Notes under the pieces: generated by a model | Seen by the model: only the letters and a program-made list of their open reading frames with translations | What the model was told of the DNA's origin: nothing | Databases searched by the model: none | Assembly: GCA_002841295.1 (NCBI GenBank) | Contig: PHEU01000027.1 | Coordinates: 1-41,025 of the forward strand | Source: Actinobacteria bacterium HGW-Actinobacteria-6 | GTDB taxonomy: Bacteria > Actinomycetota > Coriobacteriia > Anaerosomatales > Anaerosomataceae | Reading direction: 5' to 3' | DNA length: 41,025 nt | Part shown: in pieces, positions 30,259 through 38,700 of the stretch | How the letters are laid out: each line of letters starts with the position of its first letter | Position numbering within the stretch: the stretch's first letter is position 1 | Made by a program: the position numbers and the translations under genes

Positions 30259-30802
30259 GCGGGCGATCAGGATCTACCTCGGCAAAGACCGCAGCGTCTG
30301 CACCCAGCTGCTCGGCAAGCAGTCGCACGACAGGCTCAAAGGGGACAGCCACTCCGGGAATGCTTGAGTCGAGCGGGTGCGGGTGCTGGTCCACCGCATC
30401 TCTCTGCTCAGGGACATCGTAGGCGATGACGAGCATACCAGCCGGCTGGTGTTGATACCCGCCGAGCGTGGAAGCGACGAACGTCACGTCGACAGAGCGG
30501 CTCGATGAGGTGCGGATGCGCAGCGGAATCTCGGTGAGGAGCATCTCGGCCTGGTTTCGCTTCGCAACGAGAACGTCCCACAGGTCGGTGCCGTCGAAGG
30601 TGAGAACCCGCCGCTGAAGGTGATCCGGCGAGACAACCAGGATACGTGAGGCAAGGCGATTTGAAATACGAATACTGCCGTCAGCATCAAAGATGATGAA
30701 CGGCACAGGGAGCATCTCCGCGAGCGCACCCGTGAAAGCAAGCGGGCCTAGACCGGCCGAACCCGCTCCAGTGCCTTCAGGACGGTAATCGGGTTGCTTC
30801 AC
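30248..30802 (-). CDS. 5' part of the frameshifted histidine kinase: PAS and start of GAF
   Basis: This 184-residue frame starts at GTG 30802 with GAGGTGCACCTGA upstream. Residues about 20-130 are a PAS domain (LPVPFIIFDADGSIRISNRLA). About 150-184 look like the first helix and strand of a GAF domain (VVRLLAEQLGADAAVFAEVD), and the frame then stops at TGA 30248. The missing GAF part continues at once in the next frame, so the two frames were almost certainly one gene of about 665 residues (28810-30802). Removing one C from the CCC run in GATCGCCCGCTTG would rejoin them as DPDRRLLPDFEW. A sequencing error, a real mutation or recoding could explain the break. Confidence 0.7.
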   Translation of the reverse strand: MKQPDYRPEGTGAGSAGLGPLAFTGALAEMLPVPFIIFDADGSIRISNRLASRILVVSPDHLQRRVLTFDGTDLWDVLVAKRNQAEMLLTEIPLRIRTSSSRSVDVTFVASTLGGYQHQPAGMLVIAYDVPEQRDAVDQHPHPLDSSIPGVAVPFEPVVRLLAEQLGADAAVFAEVDPDRPLVA

Positions 30803-30887
30803 TCAGGTGCACCTCGATATGCAACGCAGGACAGGCGTATCTTTGATGATGACGTGTGATTACCGCTTGTGCAACGAGGGAGACGGC

Positions 30888-31163
30888 GTGGATGAGCGCA
30901 CGAGAACCCATGTAAAGGTGAGCGGGGTAGTGCAGGGGGTCTACTTCCGAGCTTCAACAGCACGTATGGCCATCGACTTGGATATCGACGGCTGGGTGCG
31001 GAATCTGCCAGACGGCAGCGTTGAGGCTGTCTTCGAAGGGCCTGCCGACGTGGTATCGATGGCCATAGATTGGGTTCATCGCGGTCCGCCGCATGCTGCC
31101 GTAGAGTCGGTTGAGGTGTACGCCGAAGATCCTCTCGGCGAGATCGGCTTCCGGATTCGCTAG
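30888..31163 (+). CDS. acyP: Acylphosphatase
   Basis: The protein has 91 residues, the usual size. The GTG at 30888 is preferred, with GGGAG five bases upstream, since an in-frame extension to 30807 is unlike any acylphosphatase. The family signature is complete: VKVSGVVQGVYFRASTAR with catalytic Arg21, and GWVRNLPDGSVEAVFEGP with catalytic Asn39. The enzyme hydrolyses acyl phosphates such as acetyl phosphate or 1,3-bisphosphoglycerate in the cytoplasm. The gene is divergent from the kinase and converges on the EamA gene, with which it shares the stop-codon tetramer CTAG. Confidence 0.93.
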   Translation: MDERTRTHVKVSGVVQGVYFRASTARMAIDLDIDGWVRNLPDGSVEAVFEGPADVVSMAIDWVHRGPPHAAVESVEVYAEDPLGEIGFRIR

Positions 31164-32047
31164 TCGGATGCGGGAACTCTGCCACGAGTCGTGACCAGCG
31201 CGACGCCCACGAGCGCAATCGCGCCGCCGGCGAGCGTAACGAACGAGGGCACCTCTCGGATCCAAATCCACGCGATGATCGTCGCCGAGGCGGGCTGCAC
31301 ATAGAGGAAACTCGATGCAATCGACGCGGGGAGCTTCGAGAGCACACGCGAGTAGAGCGCATACGCAACGGCACCCGGAAACACACCGAGGTAGAGAACC
31401 GAAATCGTGGCCGCCGAAGACGCGTGCGGGAACGCGGCGATGAGTCCCGGCAGAAAGACCAACATCGGGAGTGTCCCAAGCCAGATCGAATACGACGTGA
31501 ACTGAAGCGGCGAGTACTTCTCGAGAAGCGGCTTTGAGACCACGAAATACCCTGCCGTAGCTACTGCAGCCACAAGCACGAGCAACGCCGCTGGCTGAAA
31601 CGTGAGTCCACCGCCACCTTCGCCAAGCGTGATGAGCGCAACGCCCGAGAAGGAGATGGCGATACCAGTCCAACCCCATACTGTGAGACGTTCGCGAAGA
31701 AAGACCATCGCCAGCAGCGCCGTGAAGATGGGGCCGGAGGCGATGATCAGGCTTGCGGCGCCGGCGGTCACGACGGTCTCGCCGAAGTTCAGACATACGT
31801 GATAGATGGTGATGCCGAGTGCTCCAGCAAGTCCGATTCTCGGCACGTCGGCAAGGTCTGGCAGACGCATGCGCGTCACCAGAGCGTACAAGACGAGCAC
31901 AAGCGAGGCGGTTCCGAAGCGCAGCAACGCGAGCTCACCGGGACCATACCCCTTGAGGCCTGCCTTGATACCGGCGAATGCCGAGGCCCACAGCAGCAGC
32001 GCTACGGCGACCGATAGTCCCGTGGCAGCGTCGAGTTTCCGCTGCAA
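31160..32047 (-). CDS. EamA/DMT-family drug/metabolite exporter
   Basis: The protein has 295 residues with a TTG start at 32047, one base after the stop of the ABC permease. Ten membrane helices in two homologous EamA halves are visible: the first half has LLLWASAFAGIKAGL and AGALGITIYHVCLNFG, and the second has AALLVLVAAVATAGYFVVSKPLL and a final LAGGAIALVGVALVTTRG. SLIIASGPIFTALLAMVFLRERLT is the characteristic end of the first repeat. EamA proteins export amino acids, purines or other metabolites. The substrate is unknown. It is the last gene of the ABC export operon, so a related export function is possible. Confidence 0.92.
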   Translation of the reverse strand: MQRKLDAATGLSVAVALLLWASAFAGIKAGLKGYGPGELALLRFGTASLVLVLYALVTRMRLPDLADVPRIGLAGALGITIYHVCLNFGETVVTAGAASLIIASGPIFTALLAMVFLRERLTVWGWTGIAISFSGVALITLGEGGGGLTFQPAALLVLVAAVATAGYFVVSKPLLEKYSPLQFTSYSIWLGTLPMLVFLPGLIAAFPHASSAATISVLYLGVFPGAVAYALYSRVLSKLPASIASSFLYVQPASATIIAWIWIREVPSFVTLAGGAIALVGVALVTTRGRVPASD

Positions 32048-32048
32048 G

Positions 32049-33233
32049 CTACTCGAACCTCAGCATACGTGCGCCGAGGAAGAGTGAAACAGTCGCAAAG
32101 CCGAGCAGCACGAGCGTTGGCACGATAGCGGCCTCCATACCTTGATTGCGTGCGACGACATCTGTGAGGCCGATCATAGCCCATCCGGTCGGCGTGAACT
32201 TGGCGATCGTCTGCATGAACGGCGAGACGATCTGCAGCGGCCAGAAGCTCCCGCCGAGCATAGAGAGCCCCACCGAGAGCAGAGGCATGAGCCCCGAGAG
32301 TTGATCGCGAGAGCGCACCACCGACGACAGTAGAATCGCCAGCCCGGTAACCGAGAGGATGTACGACAGAAGCAGTACCGCGACGGCCAGCGGATCGCTG
32401 CCCCACGGAACGCCGAAGAACACTGCGCCGATGCCAACGAGGATCGACGCCTGGATCACGGCGGTGATGACGATGCCGAGAATCTTCCCAACCACGAGCT
32501 GGGACTTATGGTTGGGCGTGACAAGGAGACGCCGAAGTGTGCCCTGCTCGCGCTCCTCCAGGATTCCGCTCGCTCCGCCGAACGTGACGAACATGATGAA
32601 CATCACGGTGAAGCCCGCCGAAGACTGTGTGCTGTTGGAAGCGAACTCCGAGTCTCCCCGGACCTTGGATGCCACAACCATGTGCCCGGTGACGGAGACC
32701 GGCGGAGTCGGATCCCAGAGCTTGTCGGCAGCGGTGTACCGCTCGGCGAAGGAAGCGGGTGACACGGGGAACGGCATCTGCTCGGGTATGTGCGCCGCCG
32801 CGACATCGGCCGACATCCGAACCGCGATTCCCTCGATGATCGCCATAGTGGCGAAGCCGTTCTGCGACGCCGGGTCGCGCGCTGCAAGGATGTGCGCGCC
32901 ACCGCGCTCGACATCGGCGCCGAACCCCTCGGGCAGAATCACGGCGATGGCTGTCTCCCCTTCGCGAACACGGCGCTCCGCCTCGGCGCGCGCAACCATC
33001 GTGACCTCGAAGGACTCCTCGGCATTGAGCAAACGTGCGACCTGTACGCTGTAGGCGCTGCCGTCTTCGTCGACGACGGGAACCACGGTGGGAGCATCTC
33101 CGCCGCCCCCAAACCCCACGCCGAAGACGAGTGTGAGCGCGATCGGCAATACGAGCACGCCGACGAGTTCCGCGGGGTTCCGCAACATCTGTTGGACATT
33201 GAGCCAGGCTATCGCGAGCATCCTGCGCATCAT
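32049..33233 (-). CDS. ABC-2 type transporter permease (second permease)
   Basis: The protein has 394 residues. It starts at ATG 33233 (or ATG 33230), overlapping the stop of the first permease gene. The N-terminal helix (LVGVLVLPIALTLVFGVGF) is followed by an external domain of about 150 residues containing VVPVVDEDGSAYSVQVARLL. Five to six helices follow, with EEREQGTLRRLLVTPNHKS as the conserved cytoplasmic loop and FGGASGILEERE before it. This is the ABC-2 membrane-protein family with the large loop of the YhgE/DrrB-like branch. It probably forms a heterodimer with the upstream permease and uses the ATPase encoded first in the operon. Confidence 0.9.
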   Translation of the reverse strand: MMRRMLAIAWLNVQQMLRNPAELVGVLVLPIALTLVFGVGFGGGGDAPTVVPVVDEDGSAYSVQVARLLNAEESFEVTMVARAEAERRVREGETAIAVILPEGFGADVERGGAHILAARDPASQNGFATMAIIEGIAVRMSADVAAAHIPEQMPFPVSPASFAERYTAADKLWDPTPPVSVTGHMVVASKVRGDSEFASNSTQSSAGFTVMFIMFVTFGGASGILEEREQGTLRRLLVTPNHKSQLVVGKILGIVITAVIQASILVGIGAVFFGVPWGSDPLAVAVLLLSYILSVTGLAILLSSVVRSRDQLSGLMPLLSVGLSMLGGSFWPLQIVSPFMQTIAKFTPTGWAMIGLTDVVARNQGMEAAIVPTLVLLGFATVSLFLGARMLRFE

Positions 33234-34417
33234 TCGTAGCTCAGCCTCCAAAGCCCGAAGCCGAACAACACAACGCCGATACCGAGAAGCGCTCCGACCG
33301 ACACCATCACAGTTGACATCGCGCCACCGCGCATCAAACCAAGGAATGCATCGAGCGCCCAATACACCGGGCTGATCGACTGCAACGGCTTCATCCACGC
33401 CGGCATCTGGTCAACGGGAATCATCGACCCTCCGAGCGCTGCGAACAGCATGATGACGGTGGGGCCGATACCACCGATCGCGCGCTCCGACTTGGCGAGC
33501 GCGGAGAGCGTCATGGCCAGCCCGGTCGCCGCGAATGCCTCGGCGATACCAACGATGATGATTCCGCCGGGCGTGGGGCCCCAGTCGACGCCGAAAAGGT
33601 ACGTAGTGCCGAGGAACAGCACGAAGAACTGCGCGACTCCGACGGTGAGGATGCCCAGGCTCTTGCCGCCGACGACATCGAACTTGCTGGCCGGCGAGGC
33701 CAATACACGGGCGAGCGTCTGCTCGCGCCGCTCGCGAACGAAGCCAAACGCCCCGAACATCGCGCCGAATAGCAGGAACATACCGGTCTGCCCGGCGGCG
33801 TAGTAGTCGATGAGAGCGATCTGCTTCTCGGGTTCCACCTCTACCGTCTTGACGCTGACCGCGTCGAATGTCATCTCCGGCGAGCCGCCTCCCGGCTGCT
33901 GTGCGCCGGCAGGCACGCCCGCCTCGGTCAGCAGGTTCGTCACCGTGAGCCGCACGATCTGCCCCGCCGAGAGGTTCGCCGCCGCCGCACGCGCCACACC
34001 CGCCCAGAGGCCGGCCGTCAGCTGCGAACCGGGATCCTGCAGCACCTCGAGCGTGACCGGGTCGCCTGCCGCAAGCGCATCGCTGAAACCGCCGGGGATC
34101 ACGAGGGCCGCGGTCAGATCCCCGCGCTCCACCTCACTGCGAACGGTATCGAAGTCGTCGCGGACATCGATGTTGAAGACGGACTCCAGCTCTTTCACAT
34201 CCGCGATCGCCTTGGCGAAAAGTGCGCCCTCAGAACCGTTGTCCTGGCTGACAATTGCCACCGGGATATCGATGTTCTCGCTCTCACCAACACCGCCAAG
34301 CGCAGAGCCGAGGATGAAGATCAACACAAGCGGCATGCCAAGCATGATGAGAAATGCGGCTCGATCGCGCAGCAGCGTCTTCACGTCCTTGACGGCGATG
34401 TGGATCAGGCGCGACAT
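33230..34417 (-). CDS. ABC-2 type transporter permease (first permease)
   Basis: The protein has 395 residues from ATG 34417, one base after the ATPase stop codon. It has an N-terminal helix (AAFLIMLGMPLVLIFILGS), an external domain (about 45-190) beginning IDIPVAIVSQDNGSEGALF, and a C-terminal block of about five helices with FVRERREQTLARVLASPAS as the coupling loop and GGSMIPVDQMPAWM before the last helices. This is a paralogue-type partner of the downstream permease. Together with the ATPase it forms an exporter. The substrate, such as a lipid or an antimicrobial, cannot be read from sequence. Confidence 0.9.
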   Translation of the reverse strand: MSRLIHIAVKDVKTLLRDRAAFLIMLGMPLVLIFILGSALGGVGESENIDIPVAIVSQDNGSEGALFAKAIADVKELESVFNIDVRDDFDTVRSEVERGDLTAALVIPGGFSDALAAGDPVTLEVLQDPGSQLTAGLWAGVARAAAANLSAGQIVRLTVTNLLTEAGVPAGAQQPGGGSPEMTFDAVSVKTVEVEPEKQIALIDYYAAGQTGMFLLFGAMFGAFGFVRERREQTLARVLASPASKFDVVGGKSLGILTVGVAQFFVLFLGTTYLFGVDWGPTPGGIIIVGIAEAFAATGLAMTLSALAKSERAIGGIGPTVIMLFAALGGSMIPVDQMPAWMKPLQSISPVYWALDAFLGLMRGGAMSTVMVSVGALLGIGVVLFGFGLWRLSYE

Positions 34418-34418
34418 C

Positions 34419-35357
34419 TTAATCTCGCAGGCTCTTGCCGGTGAGATGCAGGAAGACGCTCTCGAGATTCGGCTCCTCGACGGTGACCGACGTGACGTGG
34501 GCGCCCTCTGACTCAAGCGCCGCAACCAACCCGCCGAGAATCGACCCGCTGCTCTTGGTCAGCACAGTGAGCTTGCCCTCGGTACTGTCCGCGCTCTCAA
34601 CGCCAGCAAGGACCCGTACGGCCGACAGCGTGCTGTCACTCACATCGCTCACGCTCACGGAGACGACATCCATGCCGCCAACGACATCACGCAGCTCATT
34701 AAGTGTGCCCACCGCGATGATCTTGCCGTGATCCATAATGGCGATGCGGTCGCAGAGAAACTCGACCTCTTCCATGTAGTGGCTCGTGTACAGCACGGTC
34801 ATTCCGCTCGCGTTGAGATCCTTGACCGTCTCAAGGATGTGATTGCGGGACTGTGGGTCGATGCCCACCGTCGGCTCATCCATAAGGAGCACCCTCGGCT
34901 TGTGCAGCACGCCCGCCGCGATGTTGATGCGGCGCTTCATGCCGCCCGAGTACTTCTCGACACGCTCCTTCGAGCGATCCTCAAGACCAGCAAGCACGAG
35001 CGCGTCGGCAACTGCCGACTTGAGCGCTGTGCCGGAAAGCCCGTACATCCGTCCCCAGAACGCGAGATTCTCGGCTGCAGACAGTGTGGGATAGAGAGCG
35101 ACCTCCTGTGGGACAACGCCAAGCTCGCGTTTCACCGCAGTCGAGGCGGTCTTGACCGAGTGCCCGTTAACAACCACGTTGCCGCCGTCGGGACCGAGCA
35201 GGCACGAGATCATCGAAATAGTGGTGGTCTTACCGGCGCCATTTGGGCCAAGAAGGCCGAAGACCTCGCCTTCCTCGATTGAGAACGACACCCCGTCGAC
35301 AGCCGTGAAATCGCCGAAACGCTTCACCAGGTCCGTGACTTGAACGATGCTGCTCAT
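34419..35357 (-). CDS. ABC exporter ATP-binding protein
   Basis: The protein has 312 residues from ATG 35357 behind GAGGGGAATC. Walker A is GPNGAGKT (37-44), the Q-loop is VVPQEVALYPTL, the signature YSGGMKRRINIA, Walker B RVLLMDEPTVGID and the switch His is in LYTSHYMEEVE. After about residue 225 a DUF4162-like C-terminal domain follows (VSVSVSDVSDSTLSAVRVL, EEPNLESVFLHLTGKSL). This is the DRR/NatA-type exporter ATPase. It heads the operon ATPase, permease, permease, EamA. The upstream histidine kinase ends 84 bases before it, on the same strand. Confidence 0.95.
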   Translation of the reverse strand: MSSIVQVTDLVKRFGDFTAVDGVSFSIEEGEVFGLLGPNGAGKTTTISMISCLLGPDGGNVVVNGHSVKTASTAVKRELGVVPQEVALYPTLSAAENLAFWGRMYGLSGTALKSAVADALVLAGLEDRSKERVEKYSGGMKRRINIAAGVLHKPRVLLMDEPTVGIDPQSRNHILETVKDLNASGMTVLYTSHYMEEVEFLCDRIAIMDHGKIIAVGTLNELRDVVGGMDVVSVSVSDVSDSTLSAVRVLAGVESADSTEGKLTVLTKSSGSILGGLVAALESEGAHVTSVTVEEPNLESVFLHLTGKSLRD

Positions 35358-35441
35358 GATTCCCCTCGACATCATTGAGAGCTACAACAGACGCGCACTA
35401 TCTATCCATACCAGAGCGCATCGCGAGATTCCACCCCGAAG

Positions 35442-37253
35442 TCAGCCGTCGATCATGGCAGGAACCCTCAGCGTGAATGTCGACCCGGCAGCGCTCGTGC
35501 TCTCGACCGACAACGAGCCGCCGAGAAGAACTGCCAGCCGAAATGAGATCGCAAGCCCGAGACCCGCTCCCCTCGGCTTGACCTCGGATGGTTCGACGAC
35601 CTGGGTGAACGGCTCGAATATGCGGCCGATGTCTCCACCAGCGATGCCCCGGCCCGTGTCCGACACCTTGAGCACCGCCTGGCTGCCCTCCTCCTCGAGC
35701 GAAACCTTCACGCCGCCAACCGTTGTGAACTTGACTGCATTCGTCACGAGATTGAGTACGATCTGGCCGACCATGCGGACGTCAGAGTGCATGAACAGGT
35801 GCGTGGGAAGCTCAGTCTCTATCGTAAGCCCCTTCTCAAGCGCCTCTCCCTGCACACTTTCTACCAGGGACAAGACCTCCTCGGCGGCATCGAAATCGGC
35901 GGGCCGAGGTGGTGCAGCGTTTGCGTTGATCCGCGACAGGTCGAGAACTTCATTGACGAGTGAAAGCAGGTGCTTTCCCGAGCGGTACACCATCGCGATC
36001 TGCCGCGACTGCTCCTCATTGAGCGGCCCGCTCATGCCACGCATCATCAACTCCGAGAACCCAATCACCGAGTTGAGCGGCGTGCGCAGTTCGTGGCTCA
36101 TCGCCGCCATGAATTCGTCCTTGGCACGCAGTGCTTCCTCGAGGCTGTCGTTCACACCACGCAGCTCTTCGGTTCGCTCAGCCACCATTTCTTCAAGCTG
36201 TCTTCCGCGCCCGGCTACTTTGTCCTCGGCAATCTTTCTCATGGTGGAGTCGCGGAGCACGATGACCCGACCAATGAGCGTCGAGCGAGCGTCGCGTAGC
36301 GGCGTCGCCGTTGCCTCATACCAACGCTCGGAAATCCTCGTGAGTGTCGTTTCGTGACCCTCGGCCTCAAGCCATGCGACGGTGCCAGAAACTGCAGGAA
36401 GCGCCTCACTCGCGGGACGGGAGACCGCGTCCACCAGTCGCACGCCGAGAAGTGACTCTGCAGCCGGGTTCATATCGACCACGCGTGACTTGGCATCAAG
36501 TGCGACGACTGCTTCGACCATCTTCTCCACGAGCGTGTTGCGAGCCATGGGCAGCAGTTCGAGCGACTGCCACCTCAGAAGCGCAAAGACGACGATGACG
36601 CCGGTGAACGCGAGACCGACGCCGGTGAGATCGAAGCCCGGAACCGGGCTAAGGCCCGAGACGTAGAAGAAACTAGAGATCCAGGTGAGCATAACGCCAC
36701 CCACGAGTGCGAGAGCCTGTCCCCGATAGACGCGCGGAAAGACGGCCGCCGCACGAACGATAAGGATGCTCGCGAAGAGCGTCACGGTGTAGGAGTACAC
36801 AACTGATCCGAACCAAAACCACGGCCCGTGTCCGTATACCCAGATGTTAGTGCCAACATCGCCGGGCGTCAGGCTCGTCCATATAAGGTGATGCAACTCG
36901 TTGGTACTGGCAAAGACGAAGCTCAGAAGAGGCACCACAGAGAGCGCCACCCTCACTCGCTTCGTCAGCCAAGCGTCGTGACCGCTGTAGCGTGCCGCGA
37001 AGACAAGAAGCAGCACCGGCACGAATGCTCCGACATATGCGACTTTTGCCCAGAAGTATTTGAGCGACGCTGTGGTTGCAGCGGCTTCCGCACCGGCGGC
37101 GATCATCCACACTGCGACGACGGTAAGTGTCATCGCAAGGGCGAGACCTCCCCGCCCGTCTCGGCGTTGCCAAGCCAGGGCAGAGACGACACCTGAGATC
37201 ACGGCAGTCGCCACATACAGAAGAACAAAGGGCGTAATGATATAGGTGCTCAT
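35442..37253 (-). CDS. Orphan sensor histidine kinase (7TM N-terminus, PAS, HisKA, HATPase)
   Basis: The protein has 603 residues. ATG 37253 overlaps the stop of the amidotransferase gene as ATGA. Residues about 1-230 hold seven membrane helices of the HisKA_7TM type with TNELHHLIWTSL between helices 4 and 5. A PAS domain follows (about 240-335, with VVALDAKSRVVDMNPAAESLLG), then a coiled coil. HisKA has AMSHELRTPLNSVIGFSE with phosphoacceptor His387. HATPase_c has NLVTNAVKFT, DTGRGI and GAGLGLAISFRLA. All catalytic residues are present, so it should be active. No response regulator lies in the window. It may sense envelope damage for the downstream ABC exporter, which is inference from position. 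Confidence 0.93.
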   Translation of the reverse strand: MSTYIITPFVLLYVATAVISGVVSALAWQRRDGRGGLALAMTLTVVAVWMIAAGAEAAATTASLKYFWAKVAYVGAFVPVLLLVFAARYSGHDAWLTKRVRVALSVVPLLSFVFASTNELHHLIWTSLTPGDVGTNIWVYGHGPWFWFGSVVYSYTVTLFASILIVRAAAVFPRVYRGQALALVGGVMLTWISSFFYVSGLSPVPGFDLTGVGLAFTGVIVVFALLRWQSLELLPMARNTLVEKMVEAVVALDAKSRVVDMNPAAESLLGVRLVDAVSRPASEALPAVSGTVAWLEAEGHETTLTRISERWYEATATPLRDARSTLIGRVIVLRDSTMRKIAEDKVAGRGRQLEEMVAERTEELRGVNDSLEEALRAKDEFMAAMSHELRTPLNSVIGFSELMMRGMSGPLNEEQSRQIAMVYRSGKHLLSLVNEVLDLSRINANAAPPRPADFDAAEEVLSLVESVQGEALEKGLTIETELPTHLFMHSDVRMVGQIVLNLVTNAVKFTTVGGVKVSLEEEGSQAVLKVSDTGRGIAGGDIGRIFEPFTQVVEPSEVKPRGAGLGLAISFRLAVLLGGSLSVESTSAAGSTFTLRVPAMIDG

Positions 37254-37942
37254 GCGAGAATCCCGTCGAGGAGTGTGCTAAGTAGTGTACGCGATTCGGC
37301 GCCGTGCTTGTGCTCACCTGCCAAGAACGCCTCGGCGGGCGCAACGGTGGGTCCAGGAGTCAACTCCGACGAGCAGCTTTCGACCAGCGCTTCGGCTCCA
37401 TCGGTGTCCCACTCCAGGTGGAACTGAACGCCCAGGACCCGCCCGTCGTCGTACTCGAACGCCTGGTTCGGGCATGCTTGGCTCGAGGCGGTGCGCACAG
37501 CACCCTCGGGGATGTCGAATGTGTCGCCATGCCAGTGGCCGGCAATGAACTCGGCCGGTAGCTCCCCAAAGACGTGGCTCGCCCGACCTTCCGGCGTGAG
37601 CGTCACCGGGTACCAGCCGATTTCCAGCACGGGGTTGCGACCGACTGGCGCACCGAGCACGCTTGCGACCAGCTGAGCGCCGAGACACACGCCAAAGACA
37701 CGCTTCCCAGCGTCGATGGCGTCGCGAATCGCGGACTTCTCGGCGACGAGCCATGCGTGACCCGCATCGTCGTTCGCGCCCATCGGCCCGCCCAGAACCA
37801 CCAGGAGGTCGTACGCCGTGGTTGGCGGGAACTCCCCTGTCACAGCCATGACGGTCTGCACCACATACCCGCGTGCTCCGGCCCAGGCACCTATCGCGCC
37901 CATGCCCTCGAACGGCGCATGCTGGAAGATGAGGACGCGCAT
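37250..37942 (-). CDS. Class I glutamine amidotransferase-like protein
   Basis: The protein has 230 residues from ATG 37942 behind AAGGGAGCGAT. The GATase1 triad is present: Cys86 in FGVCLGAQLVAS, His175 and Glu177 in GVQFHLEW. Further family blocks are LLVVLGGPMGANDDAGHAWL and GHWHGDTFDIPEGAVRTASS. This branch resembles GMP synthase-like stand-alone amidotransferases of the type found with gamma-glutamyl hydrolases or in unknown pathways. No synthase partner lies beside it. It is the first gene of the transcript that continues into the histidine kinase through an ATGA overlap. Confidence 0.9.
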   Translation of the reverse strand: MRVLIFQHAPFEGMGAIGAWAGARGYVVQTVMAVTGEFPPTTAYDLLVVLGGPMGANDDAGHAWLVAEKSAIRDAIDAGKRVFGVCLGAQLVASVLGAPVGRNPVLEIGWYPVTLTPEGRASHVFGELPAEFIAGHWHGDTFDIPEGAVRTASSQACPNQAFEYDDGRVLGVQFHLEWDTDGAEALVESCSSELTPGPTVAPAEAFLAGEHKHGAESRTLLSTLLDGILA

Positions 37943-37988
37943 ATCGCTCCCTTATGCGGAGTCCCCAGTATGGTCGGGACGCCGATAC

Positions 37989-38351
37989 CTAGTAGCGGAC
38001 GAAGCTATCGCAGCGCAGCATGGTCTCGACGACCTTCGCTGCACCGCCGATGAAGAACCCCTCACGGAGATCAGACTCGACGATGCCGCGCGTCTCCATG
38101 CACGGCGAGCAGACCATGATCTTGTGTCCAGCTCCCAGAATAGCCGAGAGCAGGCCCTCAAGTGGAGAGAGTCCTTCGGCGTTCACGGTCTCGGCAAAGC
38201 CTTTCACGGCCAGCCTAACGCCCTCGCCCTGCAAGACGATCGCAGGTTCGACGTCCATGGTCATTCCGCCAATGGCAAGCATGAGCGGCAGCGTCGCCAT
38301 CTCAGGATCATCCTGGGCGTGCGTCACCACGAAACCAATCGCTTTCGGCAC
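37989..38351 (-). CDS. DsrE/DsrF family protein
   Basis: The protein has 120 residues with a GTG start at 38351 behind GGAGGTCTACT. The fold pattern is DsrE-like: FVVTHAQDDPEMATLPLMLAIGG, VEPAIVLQGEGVRLAVKGF, then SAILGAGHKIMVCSPCMETRGI with Cys81 and Cys84 in the loop where DsrE/TusD proteins hold the sulfur-relay Cys. It ends TMLRCDSFVRY with another Cys. DsrE-like proteins carry persulfide sulfur or act in membrane redox complexes. No dsr or tus genes are nearby. It is a single-gene unit between a terminator and the amidotransferase gene. Confidence 0.85.
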   Translation of the reverse strand: MPKAIGFVVTHAQDDPEMATLPLMLAIGGMTMDVEPAIVLQGEGVRLAVKGFAETVNAEGLSPLEGLLSAILGAGHKIMVCSPCMETRGIVESDLREGFFIGGAAKVVETMLRCDSFVRY

Positions 38352-38415
38352 AGTAGACCTCCTCCTCGACAGCAGTGAGTCGTACCGCACTGTTGTACCC
38401 CCCGCCAAGCGCGCC

Positions 38416-38453
38416 CAAAAAGAAGCACGAGGCCGGTTGATCCGACCTCGTGC
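38416..38453 (-). terminator. Terminator of tRNA-Ala
   Basis: GCACGAGG...CCTCGTGC forms a strong stem (with extra CGG/CCG pairs inside) and is followed on the minus strand by TTCTTTTT. It begins 10 bases after the CCA end of the tRNA. This is the clearest intrinsic terminator in the window. Confidence 0.9.
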
Positions 38454-38463
38454 GGCATTGCTA

Positions 38464-38539
38464 TGGTGGAGACGAAGGGGCTCGAACCCTCGACCCCCGG
38501 CTTGCAAAGCCGGTGCTCTCCCAACTGAGCTACGTCCCC
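38464..38539 (-). tRNA. tRNA-Ala (anticodon TGC)
   Basis: The minus strand reads GGGGACGTAGCTCAGTTGGG at the 5' end, an anticodon stem CCGGC/GCCGG with loop TTTGCAA (anticodon TGC), and T-arm GAGGGTTCGAGCCC. The acceptor stem GGGGACG/CGTCTCC has the G3-U70 pair that identifies alanine tRNAs. The discriminator is A and the CCA end is encoded. The length is 76 bases with CCA. Confidence 0.97.
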
Positions 38540-38549
38540 GCGACGCAGA

Positions 38550-38555
38550 AGTATA
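38550..38555 (-). promoter_or_regulatory. Candidate -10 of the tRNA-Ala promoter
   Basis: TATACT on the minus strand lies 10 bases before the tRNA 5' end, a typical -10 placement for a tRNA. No good -35 could be fixed. Confidence 0.45.
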
Positions 38556-38700
38556 ACACCCCGCGCGAATTTGTGGTGTCGGAGAGGATTCACGCAGTTC
38601 TCCTTTGGCGGAAACAGATACGAAACGCTGCGGCGGTATGTTCCTGTCACGGCCCGAAACGGGCGACCATCCGGCCGAAGAAACGAGCGCCGAGCCAGCC

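Noticed and set aside
28939-30429. 496-codon plus-strand frame antisense to the damaged kinase
   Set aside because: The minus strand carries PAS, GAF and HATPase motifs; the plus frame has none. Its openness comes from codon bias.
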